Notes: generated by a model not told the origin, from the sequence alone. DNA of 64,000 nucleotides from Actinoalloteichus hoggarensis (GCF_002234535.1 NZ_CP022521.1:4402001-4466000); one strand, 5' to 3'; positions 23,838 through 33,114 are shown, numbered from the stretch's first letter. Translations and numbers: made by a program.

Positions 23838-23852
23838 CGGTAATCGTTTCTA
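23838..23852 (-). promoter_or_regulatory. Zur-like box of the CobW-L31-L32 operon
   Basis: CGGTAATCGTTTCTA in an AT-rich patch matches 11 of 15 positions of TGATAATCGTTTTCA. It lies about 60 nt upstream of the chosen CobW start. Confidence 0.65.
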
Positions 23853-23921
23853 ATAGGCGGGCGCGCATGCGGGTCCACCCCGGCGCGGACCGACGTCCCG
23901 CGAACACCCCCGCCAGATTAA

Positions 23922-23936
23922 TGAAAATGGTTGTCA
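23922..23936 (+). promoter_or_regulatory. Zur-like box of the L28-L33-S14-S18 operon
   Basis: TGAAAATGGTTGTCA, a near-palindrome (TGA...TCA) matching 12 of 15 positions of TGAAAACGATTATCA, lies 69 nt upstream of the L28 start. Confidence 0.75.
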
Positions 23937-24004
23937 TAGTCTTGCGGCTCCGCGCCACGTCCGCACGCACGCGGCGCGCCGAACGACGAGGGAAGGAGAA
24001 CGCG

Positions 24005-24241
24005 ATGTCCGCCGTCTGCCAGGTCACCGGCGCCAAGCCGGGCTACGGCAAGAAGATCTCGCATTCACACGTTCGCACGTCCCGACGGTGGGAACCCAAC
24101 CTCCAGCGCCGCCGCTACTGGCTGGCGAGCGAGAACAGGTGGATCCGTCTTCGACTGTCCACCACGGCGATCAAGATCATCGACCGCCGGGGCATCGAGT
24201 CGGTGGCGGCCGAGCTGAAGAGCAGAGGGGTGGCGTTCTAG
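24005..24241 (+). CDS. rpmB: Ribosomal protein L28, zinc-free paralogue
   Basis: This 78-aa protein is L28 ([49 protein letters not shown]). Zinc-binding L28 has CxxC near the N-terminus; here the sequence is CQVT, with a single cysteine, so the zinc site is lost. The ATG at 24005 has AAGGAG 8 nt upstream. First gene of a four-gene operon of alternative ribosomal proteins. A second, standard L28 gene elsewhere in the genome is expected from the way such sets are organised. Confidence 0.95.
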   Translation: MSAVCQVTGAKPGYGKKISHSHVRTSRRWEPNLQRRRYWLASENRWIRLRLSTTAIKIIDRRGIESVAAELKSRGVAF

Positions 24242-24406
24242 ATGGCCCGCAACGACACACGACCGATCATCAAGCTCCGGTCCACCGCAGGCACCGGCTA
24301 CACCTACGTCACCAGGAAGAACAGGCGCAACGATCCCGACAGGATGCGCATCAGGAAGTACGACCCGGTGGTCCGCAGGCACGTCGAGTTCCGGGAGGAA
24401 CGCTGA
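24242..24406 (+). CDS. rpmG: Ribosomal protein L33, zinc-free paralogue
   Basis: The 54-aa frame starts directly after the L28 stop (TAG/ATG) and reads [20 protein letters not shown], then [19 protein letters not shown], the L33 signature. All four cysteines of zinc-type L33 are missing. Its stop overlaps the S14 start (TGATG). It is part of the same operon and probably translationally coupled. Confidence 0.95.
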   Translation: MARNDTRPIIKLRSTAGTGYTYVTRKNRRNDPDRMRIRKYDPVVRRHVEFREER

Positions 24407-24711
24407 TGGCGAAGAAGTCCAAGATCGTCAAGAACGATCGGCGTCGGGAGATCGTCGCGCGCCATGCCGAGCGGCGGGCCGCGCTGAAGGAGACCATCCG
24501 ATCGCCGCGGTCCACCGCCGAGGAACGCGACGCGGCGCAGGCCGCCCTGCAACGCCTGCCGCGTGACGCGAGCCCGACCCGGATCCGGAATCGGGACGTC
24601 TCCGACGGCAGGCCGCGCGCCTACCTGCGTACCTTCGGACTCTCCCGCATCCGATTCCGCGAGATGGCGCACGCGGGGCAGCTGCCCGGCGTGCGGAAGT
24701 CGAGCTGGTGA
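24406..24711 (+). CDS. rpsN: Ribosomal protein S14, zinc-free (long) form
   Basis: This 101-aa S14 is the long, cysteine-free form ([21 protein letters not shown]-terminal [36 protein letters not shown]). Zinc-type S14 is about 61 aa with two CxxC pairs; none are present here. The start overlaps the L33 stop and the stop overlaps the upstream in-frame GTG of S18, consistent with a tightly coupled operon. Confidence 0.95.
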   Translation: MAKKSKIVKNDRRREIVARHAERRAALKETIRSPRSTAEERDAAQAALQRLPRDASPTRIRNRDVSDGRPRAYLRTFGLSRIRFREMAHAGQLPGVRKSSW

Positions 24712-24719
24712 GGAATCCG

Positions 24720-24971
24720 ATGCCGACGAAACCGAAGAACGCCCGGCTCCGACCGCAACGGCGCAAGGTCAACCTGCTGCGACGGGAAGGCGTGGAGCGC
24801 GTCGACTACAAGGACGTCGCCCTGCTCCGCAAGTTCCTGTCCGACCGGGGCAAGATCCGGGCACGCCGGGTCACCGGGCTGACCTCCCGCGAGCAGCGCG
24901 AGGTGGCGGCGGCCGTGAAGAACGCGCGCGAGATGGCGCTGCTGCCCTACCCGAACCGGCCGATCCGCTAG
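24720..24971 (+). CDS. rpsR: Ribosomal protein S18, zinc-free paralogue
   Basis: The 83-aa product is S18 ([50 protein letters not shown]). Zinc-type S18 carries cysteines in the N-terminal region; none occur here. I use ATG 24720 because GAGGA lies 5 nt upstream; an in-frame GTG at 24708 overlaps the S14 stop but lacks a spaced site. Last gene of the L28-L33-S14-S18 operon. Confidence 0.94.
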   Translation: MPTKPKNARLRPQRRKVNLLRREGVERVDYKDVALLRKFLSDRGKIRARRVTGLTSREQREVAAAVKNAREMALLPYPNRPIR

Positions 24972-25112
24972 TCGGCCGGACCAGGCACGGGTCGTCGCCA
25001 TCCCGGCGGGCGACGGCCGGTGCTGGGAGACTCACCAGCGGCACCCGAGCCGACGCGCAGGGCACGTCGACTCGTTCCCCACCGTCGTCGAGCCGAGGAG
25101 GTCGAGGAGACC

Positions 25113-25937
25113 ATGCCGCAGGTTCCCTCCATCGCATTGAACAACGGCGTGCAGATCCCACAGCTGGGCTTCGGCGTCTTCCAGATTCCCGACGCCGAGA
25201 CCGAGGCCGCGGTCACCGAGGCGCTGGCCGCCGGCTACCGCAGCATCGACACCGCCGCCGCCTACGGCAACGAGGCGGCGGTGGGACGGGCGCTGCGGGC
25301 CTCGGGGCTGCCGAGGGAGGACGTGTTCGTCACGACCAAGCTGTGGAACGACGACCACGGCTATGCCAGCGCGCTGCGCGCCTTCGACGAGAGCATCGAG
25401 AAGCTCGGGCTGGACTACGTCGATCTGTATCTCATCCACTGGCCGCAGCCCAGGCGCGGCCACTACGTCGACACCTGGCGGGCCTTCGAGAAGCTGCTCG
25501 ACGAGGAGCGGACCCGCGCCGTCGGCGTCTCCAACTTCCACGTCCCCCACCTCGAACGGCTGCTCGACTCCAGCGCGGTCGTCCCCGCGATCAACCAGAT
25601 CGAGCTGCACCCCCGCCTCATCCAGGCCGAGCTGCGCCGCTTCGGCGCGAGCCACAACATCGTCACCGAGGCGTGGAGCCCGCTCGCCCAAGGCGGCCTG
25701 CTCGCCGACCCGACGATCACCGCGCTCGCCGACGAGCACGGCAAGACCCCGGCCCAGATCGTGCTGCGGTGGCACATCCAGCTCGGCAACGTGGTGATCC
25801 CCAAGTCCGTGACCCCGTCCCGGATCGCCGAGAACATCGACATCTTCGACTTCGTGCTCTCCGACGACGAGCTGGCGGCGGTCAGCGGCCTGAACGTCGA
25901 CACCAGGATCGGCCTGGACCCCGACGAATTCGGCTGA
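25113..25937 (+). CDS. Aldo/keto reductase
   Basis: This 274-aa NADPH-dependent oxidoreductase is of the AKR5-like 2,5-diketo-D-gluconate reductase type. The catalytic tetrad is visible in SIDTAAAYGNE (Asp, Tyr), TTKLW (Lys) and LIHWP (His). The coenzyme-binding IPKSVTPSRIAENIDIFDF signature is at the C-terminal end. It opens with SIALNNGVQIPQLGFGVFQI, as is usual in the family. ATG 25113 follows GAGGAG. It stands alone between the ribosomal operon and the M50-type gene, and no zinc box lies before it. Physiological substrate unknown; detoxification of aldehydes is the common role. Confidence 0.92.
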   Translation: MPQVPSIALNNGVQIPQLGFGVFQIPDAETEAAVTEALAAGYRSIDTAAAYGNEAAVGRALRASGLPREDVFVTTKLWNDDHGYASALRAFDESIEKLGLDYVDLYLIHWPQPRRGHYVDTWRAFEKLLDEERTRAVGVSNFHVPHLERLLDSSAVVPAINQIELHPRLIQAELRRFGASHNIVTEAWSPLAQGGLLADPTITALADEHGKTPAQIVLRWHIQLGNVVIPKSVTPSRIAENIDIFDFVLSDDELAAVSGLNVDTRIGLDPDEFG

Positions 25938-26140
25938 GCGCCGCCCGCGCGGAGGTACGCGGCCTCCCGACGGCGAGGCAGGCGCCGGGCCGAGCCGCCG
26001 CCCCGTGCCGGGACGGACCGCCACACGACCTCCGGCGCGGCGGCTTCACGACCCGGCGACCATCCTGACCGGCGACTCGGGGCCCGGCGGCCGGGAAGCA
26101 GTAGACGTGCTGCTCGCCCGCCGTGTCCTCGCAGGCAGGC

Positions 26141-26893
26141 TCAACTCGGCGAGGAGAGCAGCATCAGGCCGCCGAAGGCCAGCGAGGCGATCGCGACGAG
26201 AAAGAACACCACGGTCCACAGCAGTGCCGTGCCCCCCGCCAGCCGTGCGAGCTGATCCGGGTCCGAGTCCCTCGGGCCCGGCCCCCGACGCAGCACCCGA
26301 AGCTCCATGACCGGGCGCACCCCGCCGAACAGCAGGAACCAGCTGAACCCGTAGCCGAACGCAACCTGGATCGATTCGGGGGCGAACCAGGAGACGCAGA
26401 ACACCACGGCACCCGTCAAGACCAGCGAGACGACGCCGAAGAGGTTCCGGATCAACAGCAGCATCGCCGCCAGCAGCCCGACGGTGACCCAGAGCAGCAG
26501 CACGTGACGCTGCGAGACCATCGCGGCGGCGGCGGCCAGTCCCAGCAGGGGGGCGGCGAGATACCCGGCGAGGACGGTGAACACCATCCCGGGACCGGTG
26601 GGGCGCCCTCGCGAGACGGTGACGCCCGAGGTGTCGGAGTGCAGGCGGATGCTCATCAGCGTGCGGCCGGTGACCAGGGCCACCAGGGCATGGCCGCCCT
26701 CGTGCACGATGGTCACGACGTTGCGGGTGACCCGCCATAATCGTCGCTGCGCCACCAGCACCAAGGCGAGCAGGCCGGTTCCCAGCACCAGCGTCAGCTC
26801 GGAGCTCAGCGGCGCCTCGAGAAGTTCCCGCCACTCGACGTCCAGCGTGCCCACCCCACTTGAGATCCTCGGTCGTCCCGCACCATCAGACAC
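26141..26893 (-). CDS. M50-type membrane zinc metallopeptidase
   Basis: The 250-aa integral membrane protein has the zinc motif HExxH as HEGGH (about 64-68, in VVTIVHEGGHALVALVTG) inside a hydrophobic segment, as in M50B site-2-like proteases. Five further membrane segments follow. Actinobacterial proteins of this size form a conserved M50 group of unknown substrate. The GTG at 26893 has no clear ribosome-binding site; GTG 26854 (before GTLDVEW) is an alternative. There is no neighbouring anti-sigma gene to suggest a cleavage target. Confidence 0.82.
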   Translation of the reverse strand: MSDGAGRPRISSGVGTLDVEWRELLEAPLSSELTLVLGTGLLALVLVAQRRLWRVTRNVVTIVHEGGHALVALVTGRTLMSIRLHSDTSGVTVSRGRPTGPGMVFTVLAGYLAAPLLGLAAAAAMVSQRHVLLLWVTVGLLAAMLLLIRNLFGVVSLVLTGAVVFCVSWFAPESIQVAFGYGFSWFLLFGGVRPVMELRVLRRGPGPRDSDPDQLARLAGGTALLWTVVFFLVAIASLAFGGLMLLSSPS

Positions 26894-27679
26894 GACCGCG
26901 GGCGGACCCCGGCGGGCCGCCCTCGCCGGGGCTCGAGGATATCGTCAAGGCGTGCTCCAGCGATGGTGTGGACGACCTCCGGCGAACATCGAGGCCTCGG
27001 CGTAGCGAACGACGAATGAACCTCGGCGGCCGAGCCCTGAGACGACCCTGATTCATCCCCGAAAACATCACTTCGCAATTGAACCGTCGGCCGGGGTGTG
27101 TCACCGTTTCGACAACGACGGCGGGGCGGGCGTCAGGGCGCGATCCGCACCGGCAGCGCGAGCAGGAAGAGTCTGGAGACATGTTCGACGAATCAGCACG
27201 CCGCCGATCGGCGAGCACGCTCCTCTCCTCCCTCGTGCGACCGGCCACGAAGGCCCCGCTCGACGCTCGGCTCCTCGATCGACGCCCGTCGCTGGACACC
27301 TCGCCGATCGATCGACAAGCTCTCCAGCGTGGTCTTCGACAGCCCCGCCGGCCTGCTCGGCACGATCGCCGAACACGGACTCAGCGGAACAACCCGTCCG
27401 GTCCGCCCGTTTCGGTGGAAGCGGGATCGGCGGGCATCCGACCGGAGAGGCTCGGCTGCTCCCTGAGAGCCGCTCGCCGAGGGTGATGAACCGGACACTC
27501 CGACCAGCCGTCGGGAAAAGGTCCCACCAGAGCCCCGACGCCCCGTATTTTGGGTTGTCCACTCCACTGGATCAGTGTTCCTGCACGGAAGGATCAGACA
27601 GATTTCCCCGCTCCTGAGGCGCGCAGGCACGAGACGAAGCAGGTTCCGCCTTCGACGACGAGCACTGCACTTCCCGCCG
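26894..27679. other. 786-bp stretch without a supported gene
   Basis: Composition is less GC-rich than the coding DNA around it. Several frames cross it, but none has a ribosome-binding site or recognisable domain. A fragment encoding SSVVFDSPAGLLGTIAEHGL (about 27320-27380) looks protein-like but has no frame extension that I can support. Confidence 0.45.
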
Positions 27680-28930
27680 ATGATCCCGGCACAGGTCGGC
27701 ACGCACGATTCCGCCCATCGATCCCGGCCGGTGCGTGTGCTGCACTTCAGCGACACCTATCTGCCGCGGCGCGACGGGATCGTCACCTCGGTCCGCACGC
27801 TGATGTCGAGCCTGGCCGCCGCAGGACACCCCAGCATGCTGGTCGTGCCTCGCCATCCGAAGCAGGAGAACGAGCCCGGTGTCCTCCAGCTCGGCTCGAT
27901 GCCCTGCGGGGTGGCGGGCCTGCGGCTGACCTGGCCGCGCAGCAGACATGTCGCGCAACTGGCCGAGTGGAAGCCCGACCTGGTCCACGTGCACACGCCG
28001 GGCCCGATGGGACTGCTCGGTCTGTTCGTGGCGCGGTCGCTGAACCTGCCGATCGTGCACACCTACCACACCGACCTGCATGCCTATGCCGACGCCTATC
28101 GCATCCCGGCCGTCGGCCTGCGGACGATGATGCGCCTCTACGCGCGCAGGCTCGGCACGCCGACGCCCGAGATCGAGGAGGACGCCGAACGGCGCGGCGC
28201 GCTCATCGACGGCATCAATCAACTGCTGTTGAGCGACGCCGACGCGATCATCGCGCCCACCGCCGCCATCCTCGACCGCGCGAAGCTGACGACGCACAGC
28301 GATCGGCTGTTCGTCGCACCCGCCGGAATCAACCTGCCCAGGACCGCGCCGAAGGCCGCCGAAGAGCTGCGCGCCGCCTGGGACATCCCGGCTGACGCGC
28401 CCGTGGCGTTGTTCGTCGGTCGGATCAACCGGGAGAAGGGCATCGGGCTGCTCGCCCCCGCCTTCGCCGAGGTCGTCGAGAAGCTGCCGTCGGCACGGCT
28501 CGTGCTCATCGGCGCGGTGTACGAGCGGCGGTGGCTGACCAAGCTGCTGGCCGAGCACGGCATCACGGACAACACGGTCATCCTCGGCCAGCAGCCGCCG
28601 GACGTCGTCGCGGCCGGCTATGCCGCCGCACAGGTCTTCGCGTTCCCGTCCATGACCGACACCCAGGGGCTGGTGCTCCAGGAGGCGGCGCTCGCGGGCA
28701 GGCCGTCGGTGCTGTGCGACCCGGCGCTGCACGCCTCGGGGCCGCTGGGCGACGATGCCGTGCTCGCCGAGAACACCCCGGAGGGCTTCGGTGCCGCGCT
28801 GCTGCGACTGCTGGCGGACCCGGCCGCCGCCGAGCGGCTGGGCGAGGCGGCACGGTCCAGGGTCCAGTCGCTCACCCCGGACCGCTACGCCGAGGCGATG
28901 CGGCAGATCTACGAGCACGCCCTGCGCTGA
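27680..28930 (+). CDS. GT4-family glycosyltransferase (alpha-mannosyltransferase-like)
   Basis: This 416-aa GT-B enzyme has an N-terminal acceptor domain (VRVLHFSDTYLPRRDGIVTS) with DLVHVHTPGPMG and HTYHTDL. The C-terminal donor domain has ALFVGRINREKGIGLLAPAF and an E-x7-E-type motif near FPSMTDTQGLVLQEAALAG. This layout resembles actinobacterial GDP-mannose-dependent alpha-mannosyltransferases of the MgtA/PimB group, so transfer of mannose to a lipid or polyisoprenoid acceptor at the membrane is likely but not proven. The start is uncertain: ATG 27680 and GTG 27731 both lack a ribosome-binding site, and GTG 27575 is also in frame. Confidence 0.85.
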   Translation: MIPAQVGTHDSAHRSRPVRVLHFSDTYLPRRDGIVTSVRTLMSSLAAAGHPSMLVVPRHPKQENEPGVLQLGSMPCGVAGLRLTWPRSRHVAQLAEWKPDLVHVHTPGPMGLLGLFVARSLNLPIVHTYHTDLHAYADAYRIPAVGLRTMMRLYARRLGTPTPEIEEDAERRGALIDGINQLLLSDADAIIAPTAAILDRAKLTTHSDRLFVAPAGINLPRTAPKAAEELRAAWDIPADAPVALFVGRINREKGIGLLAPAFAEVVEKLPSARLVLIGAVYERRWLTKLLAEHGITDNTVILGQQPPDVVAAGYAAAQVFAFPSMTDTQGLVLQEAALAGRPSVLCDPALHASGPLGDDAVLAENTPEGFGAALLRLLADPAAAERLGEAARSRVQSLTPDRYAEAMRQIYEHALR

Positions 28931-29025
28931 GATCGTCGGCGTGCCCCGCGCCGCCGGCGGGGCACCGCCGTCGCACCCCTAGGACGCGGCGTGGGGATCG
29001 CGGCCGGACCATGCGGGCTCGTGTC

Positions 29026-29077
29026 CTGCTCGGCGGCCCTGCTCGGCGGCCCTGCTCGGCGGCCCTGCTCGGCGGCA
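29026..29077. repeat. Four tandem copies of a 13-bp unit
   Basis: CTGCTCGGCGGCC is repeated four times head to tail, with one base change in the last copy, between the glycosyltransferase and TetR genes. Probably a slippage product; no function is evident. Confidence 0.7.
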
Positions 29078-29207
29078 CCGCGTCGGACTCGACGCCGGAT
29101 ACGGGCCGCGGGCCCTATTGAGGGCCGAGAGCAGCACGCGAGACCCCGGACGCCCGCCGGCCAGGCACGGAGCCCGCACCCCTCCGCCGAGCACGGCGGA
29201 CTCGGAA

Positions 29208-30077
29208 TCACCCGGTGGTCTCGGCCACGCCTTCGTCGGAGTCGTCGCGCGGACTCGGAGGCTCGCTCCGCACCGTCGCCCCGGCCACGATCGCCGGGAC
29301 CGTCTCGTCCGCCGGACGACCGTCCTGATCGGCGGGCGGCCTCGGCGCGACCGGGGACGGCGCGATCGCGCGATCGGGCTCGTGGTCGCCGCCGTCACCC
29401 GCGGCGCCGTTGTCTTCGGCCGCCGCCGGGGAGGCGTCCCTCGTGAGCAGGCCGTCGAAGAGCAGATTCAGATACTGCTCGGTCAGCTCGGCGGCCGTCG
29501 TCCGTCCTCGAGGGTTGAACCAGTGGGCGGAGTTCCACACGGCCTCGTGCGCGAGGCGATACAGCACGGCGCCCTCCACGTCCGTCCGGAAGGCTCCGAG
29601 CCGCTGCCCCTCCCCGACCAGCGTCGTCCACTGCCGCTGCACCCAGCGGCGATGTCGATCCAGGTAGGCGAAGCGATCCGCCCTGGCCAACTGCCTGCGC
29701 TCGGCCTGGAAGACCGCGACGGCCTCCAGGTGGGTGGTCAACAGCGCGAGATCCGCGCGAAGCAGACCGGCCAGCACCTCCCTGGGATGGCCGCCCTCGT
29801 CCAGCACCCGCTGGTATCCGCCGCGCTGCGCCGCCAGCAGGTCGCGCAGCAGCTCATCGGCCATCGACTCCTTGGAGTCGAAATGGTGGTAGAGACTGCC
29901 GGACAGGATGCCCGCCGCATCGGCGATCTCCCGGACGCTGGTGGCGAGATAGCCCTGGGTCGCGAACAGCCGAGCGGCGATGGCGAGCAGCTCCGCCCGG
30001 CGATCGGCAGACCCGCCGGAACGTCGTCTGGGCGACCCGCCCGACCGCCCGGCGACTCCCGGTCGCTTGCTGCTCAC
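29208..30077 (-). CDS. TetR-family regulator (KstR2-like) with long C-terminal tail
   Basis: The 289-aa protein has a TetR DNA-binding domain at about 25-75 (RRAELLAIAARLFATQGYLA, then SVREIADAAGILSGSLYHHF). The ILSGSLYHHF recognition helix is typical of KstR2-like repressors of cholesterol/CoA-ester catabolism. The ligand domain (about 80-225) ends at EQYLNLLFDGL. The last 65 or so residues are Asp/Pro-rich and probably disordered, longer than usual. GTG 30077 has AAGGCGGAG upstream. No lipid-catabolism genes adjoin it, so its target cannot be inferred from context; the divergent ABC genes are candidates. Confidence 0.87.
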   Translation of the reverse strand: MSSKRPGVAGRSGGSPRRRSGGSADRRAELLAIAARLFATQGYLATSVREIADAAGILSGSLYHHFDSKESMADELLRDLLAAQRGGYQRVLDEGGHPREVLAGLLRADLALLTTHLEAVAVFQAERRQLARADRFAYLDRHRRWVQRQWTTLVGEGQRLGAFRTDVEGAVLYRLAHEAVWNSAHWFNPRGRTTAAELTEQYLNLLFDGLLTRDASPAAAEDNGAAGDGGDHEPDRAIAPSPVAPRPPADQDGRPADETVPAIVAGATVRSEPPSPRDDSDEGVAETTG

Positions 30078-30362
30078 GCTCCGCCTTTCACCCTGCGATG
30101 GTCGAACACCGACGATCACCACTATGCCCAACACAAGATCACAAAGCCACCGGGCGACGGCCGCGGACGGGGCCGGCAACGAGTGCGGTCCCCACGTCTC
30201 GCCCCCCTCACGGCCGTCGGGCCGCCGACGCGGACGGCCCGGCCGCCGACGATCCGCCGCCGGGCCGAGGGACTGCGACGATCCGCACCGTCGACGCAGG
30301 TCGTCCCCGCCCGGGCCGCGCGACGAGACAGGCGGTGATCGGCACCCGACTAAGCTCGCGGT

Positions 30363-30983
30363 GTGCTCCAGGTGACGGATCTCCTCCGCCGATTCGGAAC
30401 GAACACGGTCTTGGATCAGATCAGCTTCACGACCGCTCCCGGCCGGGCCACCGTGCTGGTCGGACCGAACGGCGCGGGCAAGACGACCCTGCTGCGCTGC
30501 GTCGCGGGGGTCGATCACGCCGATGAGGGCGAGGTGCGCTGGGCGGGCCGTGAGATCCGGGAGAGCGATCCGAGGATCAGGGCGGCGATGGCCGTGGGAC
30601 TGGACGACGTCGACTTCTTCCCGGACGTCTCGGTGGTCGAGCACCTCGACCTGCTGGCACGGGCGCACGGCGACTCCGACCCCGAGGAGATGCTCGACGA
30701 CGTCCTCGCGGAGCTGGGCCTGAGCGCCATCGCCGACCGCCTCCCGGGCACCCTGTCCTCGGGCCAACGCCGCAGGCTGGGGCTGGCCTCCTGCTTCGTC
30801 CGGCCTCGGGAGCTGTTGGTCTTGGACGAGCCGGAGCAGCGCCTCGACGCCGCGGGCAGGCGGTGGCTCGTCGAGCGTCTTCTCGCCGAGAAGGCGGCGG
30901 GCGTGGCGATCCTCCTGTCCTGCCACGACGAGGACGTGACCTCGGCGGTGGCGGACGAGTGCGTACCGGTGGGACGCGGATGA
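30363..30983 (+). CDS. ABC transporter ATP-binding protein
   Basis: This 206-aa ATPase carries Walker A GPNGAGKTT (34-42), a signature LSSGQ (131-135), Walker B LLVLDEPE (151-158) and an H-loop SCHDED. It pairs with the membrane protein encoded immediately downstream, sharing an ATGA overlap, so it should energise an exporter-type ABC system. TAAGCT (30351-30356) lies 6 nt before GTG 30363 and there is no Shine-Dalgarno, so the mRNA may be leaderless. Substrate unknown. Confidence 0.9.
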   Translation: MLQVTDLLRRFGTNTVLDQISFTTAPGRATVLVGPNGAGKTTLLRCVAGVDHADEGEVRWAGREIRESDPRIRAAMAVGLDDVDFFPDVSVVEHLDLLARAHGDSDPEEMLDDVLAELGLSAIADRLPGTLSSGQRRRLGLASCFVRPRELLVLDEPEQRLDAAGRRWLVERLLAEKAAGVAILLSCHDEDVTSAVADECVPVGRG

Positions 30984-32488
30984 CGGCCCCACCTGCCGCG
31001 TCGCCGCACGCGCCGGAACGGGCCGCCGTCTCCGCACGGACCCTGCGTGCGCTCCTGCGGTCCCGACGGCGCGGACGGCCCGCCGCGACGACGGTGGCGG
31101 GCCGGATCTACGAGGGTCTGTTGTACGCCCTGGTCCCCGGCGGTCTGCTCGTGCAGGCGGTGCTGGCGGCCCTCGACTGGTCCCGTGCCTCGGGTTCGCT
31201 TGCCGACCCGGCCGCCACCGGCCGGCCGGCCGTCGCCGCCGTCCTGATCTGTCTCGGACTGGCGGTGCGCGCGGCGGCCGAACTGGGTCCGCTCTCGGTG
31301 TCCTCCACCAACATGACCTGGCTCTTCTCCACACCGGTCGACCGGGGCGCCCTGCTCTCGCGCAGGTTCGCCGCCACGACGGCGGCCGCGGCCGCCCTGT
31401 CCACGGCGCTGGTCTTCGGCGCGGCCCTCGCGGTCGGAATCGCCGACGTCGACCTCCTCTGGTCGGCGGTGCTCGGCGCGTCCGTCGGCGTGATCGCCCT
31501 GAGCCTCGCCGTCGTGGCCCAGCGGCATCGGCGGGGTCCCGCCCGGGTGGCCCGCGTCGGCATGCTGCTCGCCGCCCTCGGCGGGGTCCTCGCGGTCGCC
31601 GCGATACTGACGACGACCTCGACCATGCCGCTGCCCACGCCGCCGACGCCGCCGGTGGCGGTGCTCGCGGTGCCCGCGCTGCTCGCGGCGGCATGGAGCC
31701 TCCTGGCCGCACGGCGGGCCACGAGCGGCATCGATCGCGGCGCGCTGAACGAGGCAGCCGAGGTGTCGGGGGCGGTGCGCGTCTCCGTCGGCTGGCTGGA
31801 CACGTCGCTGATCGCGGATCTCCTGGAGCAGCGACGCTGGCGCCGCCGAGCCGTCGTGCGCAGCAGCCGGCTCACGGGCCGGGGCGTCGCCACACTCGTC
31901 CGCGCCGAACTCCGGCGAGTACTGCGTCGCCGGGCGTCGATCGGCTGGTGGGCCGCCCTGGGACTGCTGCCCTACGTGACCGCCGCCCTGCTTCCCCCGT
32001 TCTGGACCATGCCCGCCACGCTGGTGATCGGGTATCTCGCCCTCGGCAGGCTCTCCAGCGGGTTGCGGCTCACCGCCCGCAGCGCGGCGCTGCGGCGCAC
32101 TCTGCCCTTCTCCGACGCCGCCATCCGCCGCACGATGCTGGTGGTGCCCGCCGTCGCCGCGCTGGTGTGGGGGGCCGCCGTCGCACCGGCCGTCGCGGGG
32201 TCACCGTGGGCGGGCACCGCGGTGACCCTCGCCCTGGTCGGGCTGGCCGGGGTGCTGCGTTCGGCGAAGCGACCGCCGATCGACTACCACACCGGGGGAA
32301 CGCTCGATCCGATCAGCGGCGCCGTGCCGGTGGCCCTGCTCGTGCAGGTGTTCTCCGGACCCGATCTCGTCGTGGTCGCCGCCGTGCTGTGGGCGGCGGG
32401 CATCGGGCTTCCCTTCGCCGCGCTGCTCGCCTCGGCGGCGATCGCCTGGAGCCTGTGGCAGGACCACCGGAGCACCCCCGCCGCCTGA
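30980..32488 (+). CDS. ABC transporter membrane protein (DUF6297-like)
   Basis: This 502-aa, Ala/Leu-rich integral membrane protein has about ten to twelve hydrophobic segments in two halves (about 40-240 and 330-495), separated by a charged linker (RRATSGIDRGALNEAAEV, QRRWRRRAVVRSSRLTGR). The ATG overlaps the stop of the ATPase gene (ATGA). The size and the pairing with a short ATPase match an actinobacterial exporter type annotated DUF6297, which I propose from memory of the layout and not from a search. No substrate is suggested by context. Confidence 0.75.
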   Translation: MTAPPAASPHAPERAAVSARTLRALLRSRRRGRPAATTVAGRIYEGLLYALVPGGLLVQAVLAALDWSRASGSLADPAATGRPAVAAVLICLGLAVRAAAELGPLSVSSTNMTWLFSTPVDRGALLSRRFAATTAAAAALSTALVFGAALAVGIADVDLLWSAVLGASVGVIALSLAVVAQRHRRGPARVARVGMLLAALGGVLAVAAILTTTSTMPLPTPPTPPVAVLAVPALLAAAWSLLAARRATSGIDRGALNEAAEVSGAVRVSVGWLDTSLIADLLEQRRWRRRAVVRSSRLTGRGVATLVRAELRRVLRRRASIGWWAALGLLPYVTAALLPPFWTMPATLVIGYLALGRLSSGLRLTARSAALRRTLPFSDAAIRRTMLVVPAVAALVWGAAVAPAVAGSPWAGTAVTLALVGLAGVLRSAKRPPIDYHTGGTLDPISGAVPVALLVQVFSGPDLVVVAAVLWAAGIGLPFAALLASAAIAWSLWQDHRSTPAA

Positions 32489-32766
32489 TGCGCCGCAGGC
32501 GGCTGACGCGGCGGTCTTCGATCCCGAACCGGCTGCCGGGGCGGTCGCCGACGGTGTCGGCCCCGGACCGCACTGCCTGCCGCCTCCTGCGGCCTCCGAG
32601 CCGACGGCAGAGGTGGCCGGGGCGGGAGTCCGGTCCGTTCGGCCGCCGGATTCGCCGAGCCGGGCTCGGCGTCAGGGCCGACGTGCTGCCCGCGGCGGGG
32701 TCGTCGGCCCGTTCTGGACGAGCTCCGGGCCCCCGGGGCAGGCCGGTCCGGGAACCAGGCGGCGTG

Positions 32767-33114
32767 TCAGATGCGGATGCCCGCGCGGACCCTGCGCGTG
32801 ACGATGTGCTCGGCGACGAAGGACAGGAACGGAACGGTGCCCGCCAGCAGGGTGAGGATCGTCGCCTTGATCGACCACTTCGCCTTGAGGGCGAGATCGA
32901 AGCACAGCACCAGATAGACCATGTACAGGAAGCCGTGCAGCGGGCCGATCAGCGCGACCAGGAACGGATCGCCCGCGATGTACCGGACGGGCATCGCGAC
33001 CAGCACCAGCGCCACCAGCATCACGCCGACGACATAGGAGATCACCCGGTACCGCAGGAGGGTTCCGGCCGGCGCCGTCGGGGCGGGCGCCTTCGTCTCG
33101 GTCACGTCTGACAC
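32767..33114 (-). CDS. DUF3817 family membrane protein
   Basis: The 115-aa protein has three membrane segments (about 27-48, 54-75, 82-105), with the DUF3817 core LVALIGPLHGFLYMVYLVLC and FDLALKAKWSIK. The last residues (AEHIVTRRVRAG) are typical of the family end. GTG 33114 is preceded by AGGAG with 6-nt spacing. It follows another small membrane protein gene by 8 bp on the same strand, so the two are probably cotranscribed. The function of DUF3817 is unknown. Confidence 0.88.
   Translation of the reverse strand: MSDVTETKAPAPTAPAGTLLRYRVISYVVGVMLVALVLVAMPVRYIAGDPFLVALIGPLHGFLYMVYLVLCFDLALKAKWSIKATILTLLAGTVPFLSFVAEHIVTRRVRAGIRI

Noticed and set aside
22452-23843. A long plus-strand frame opposite the CobW-like gene
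   Set aside because: Composition shadow; it would also run over the L31 start and the Zur-like box.
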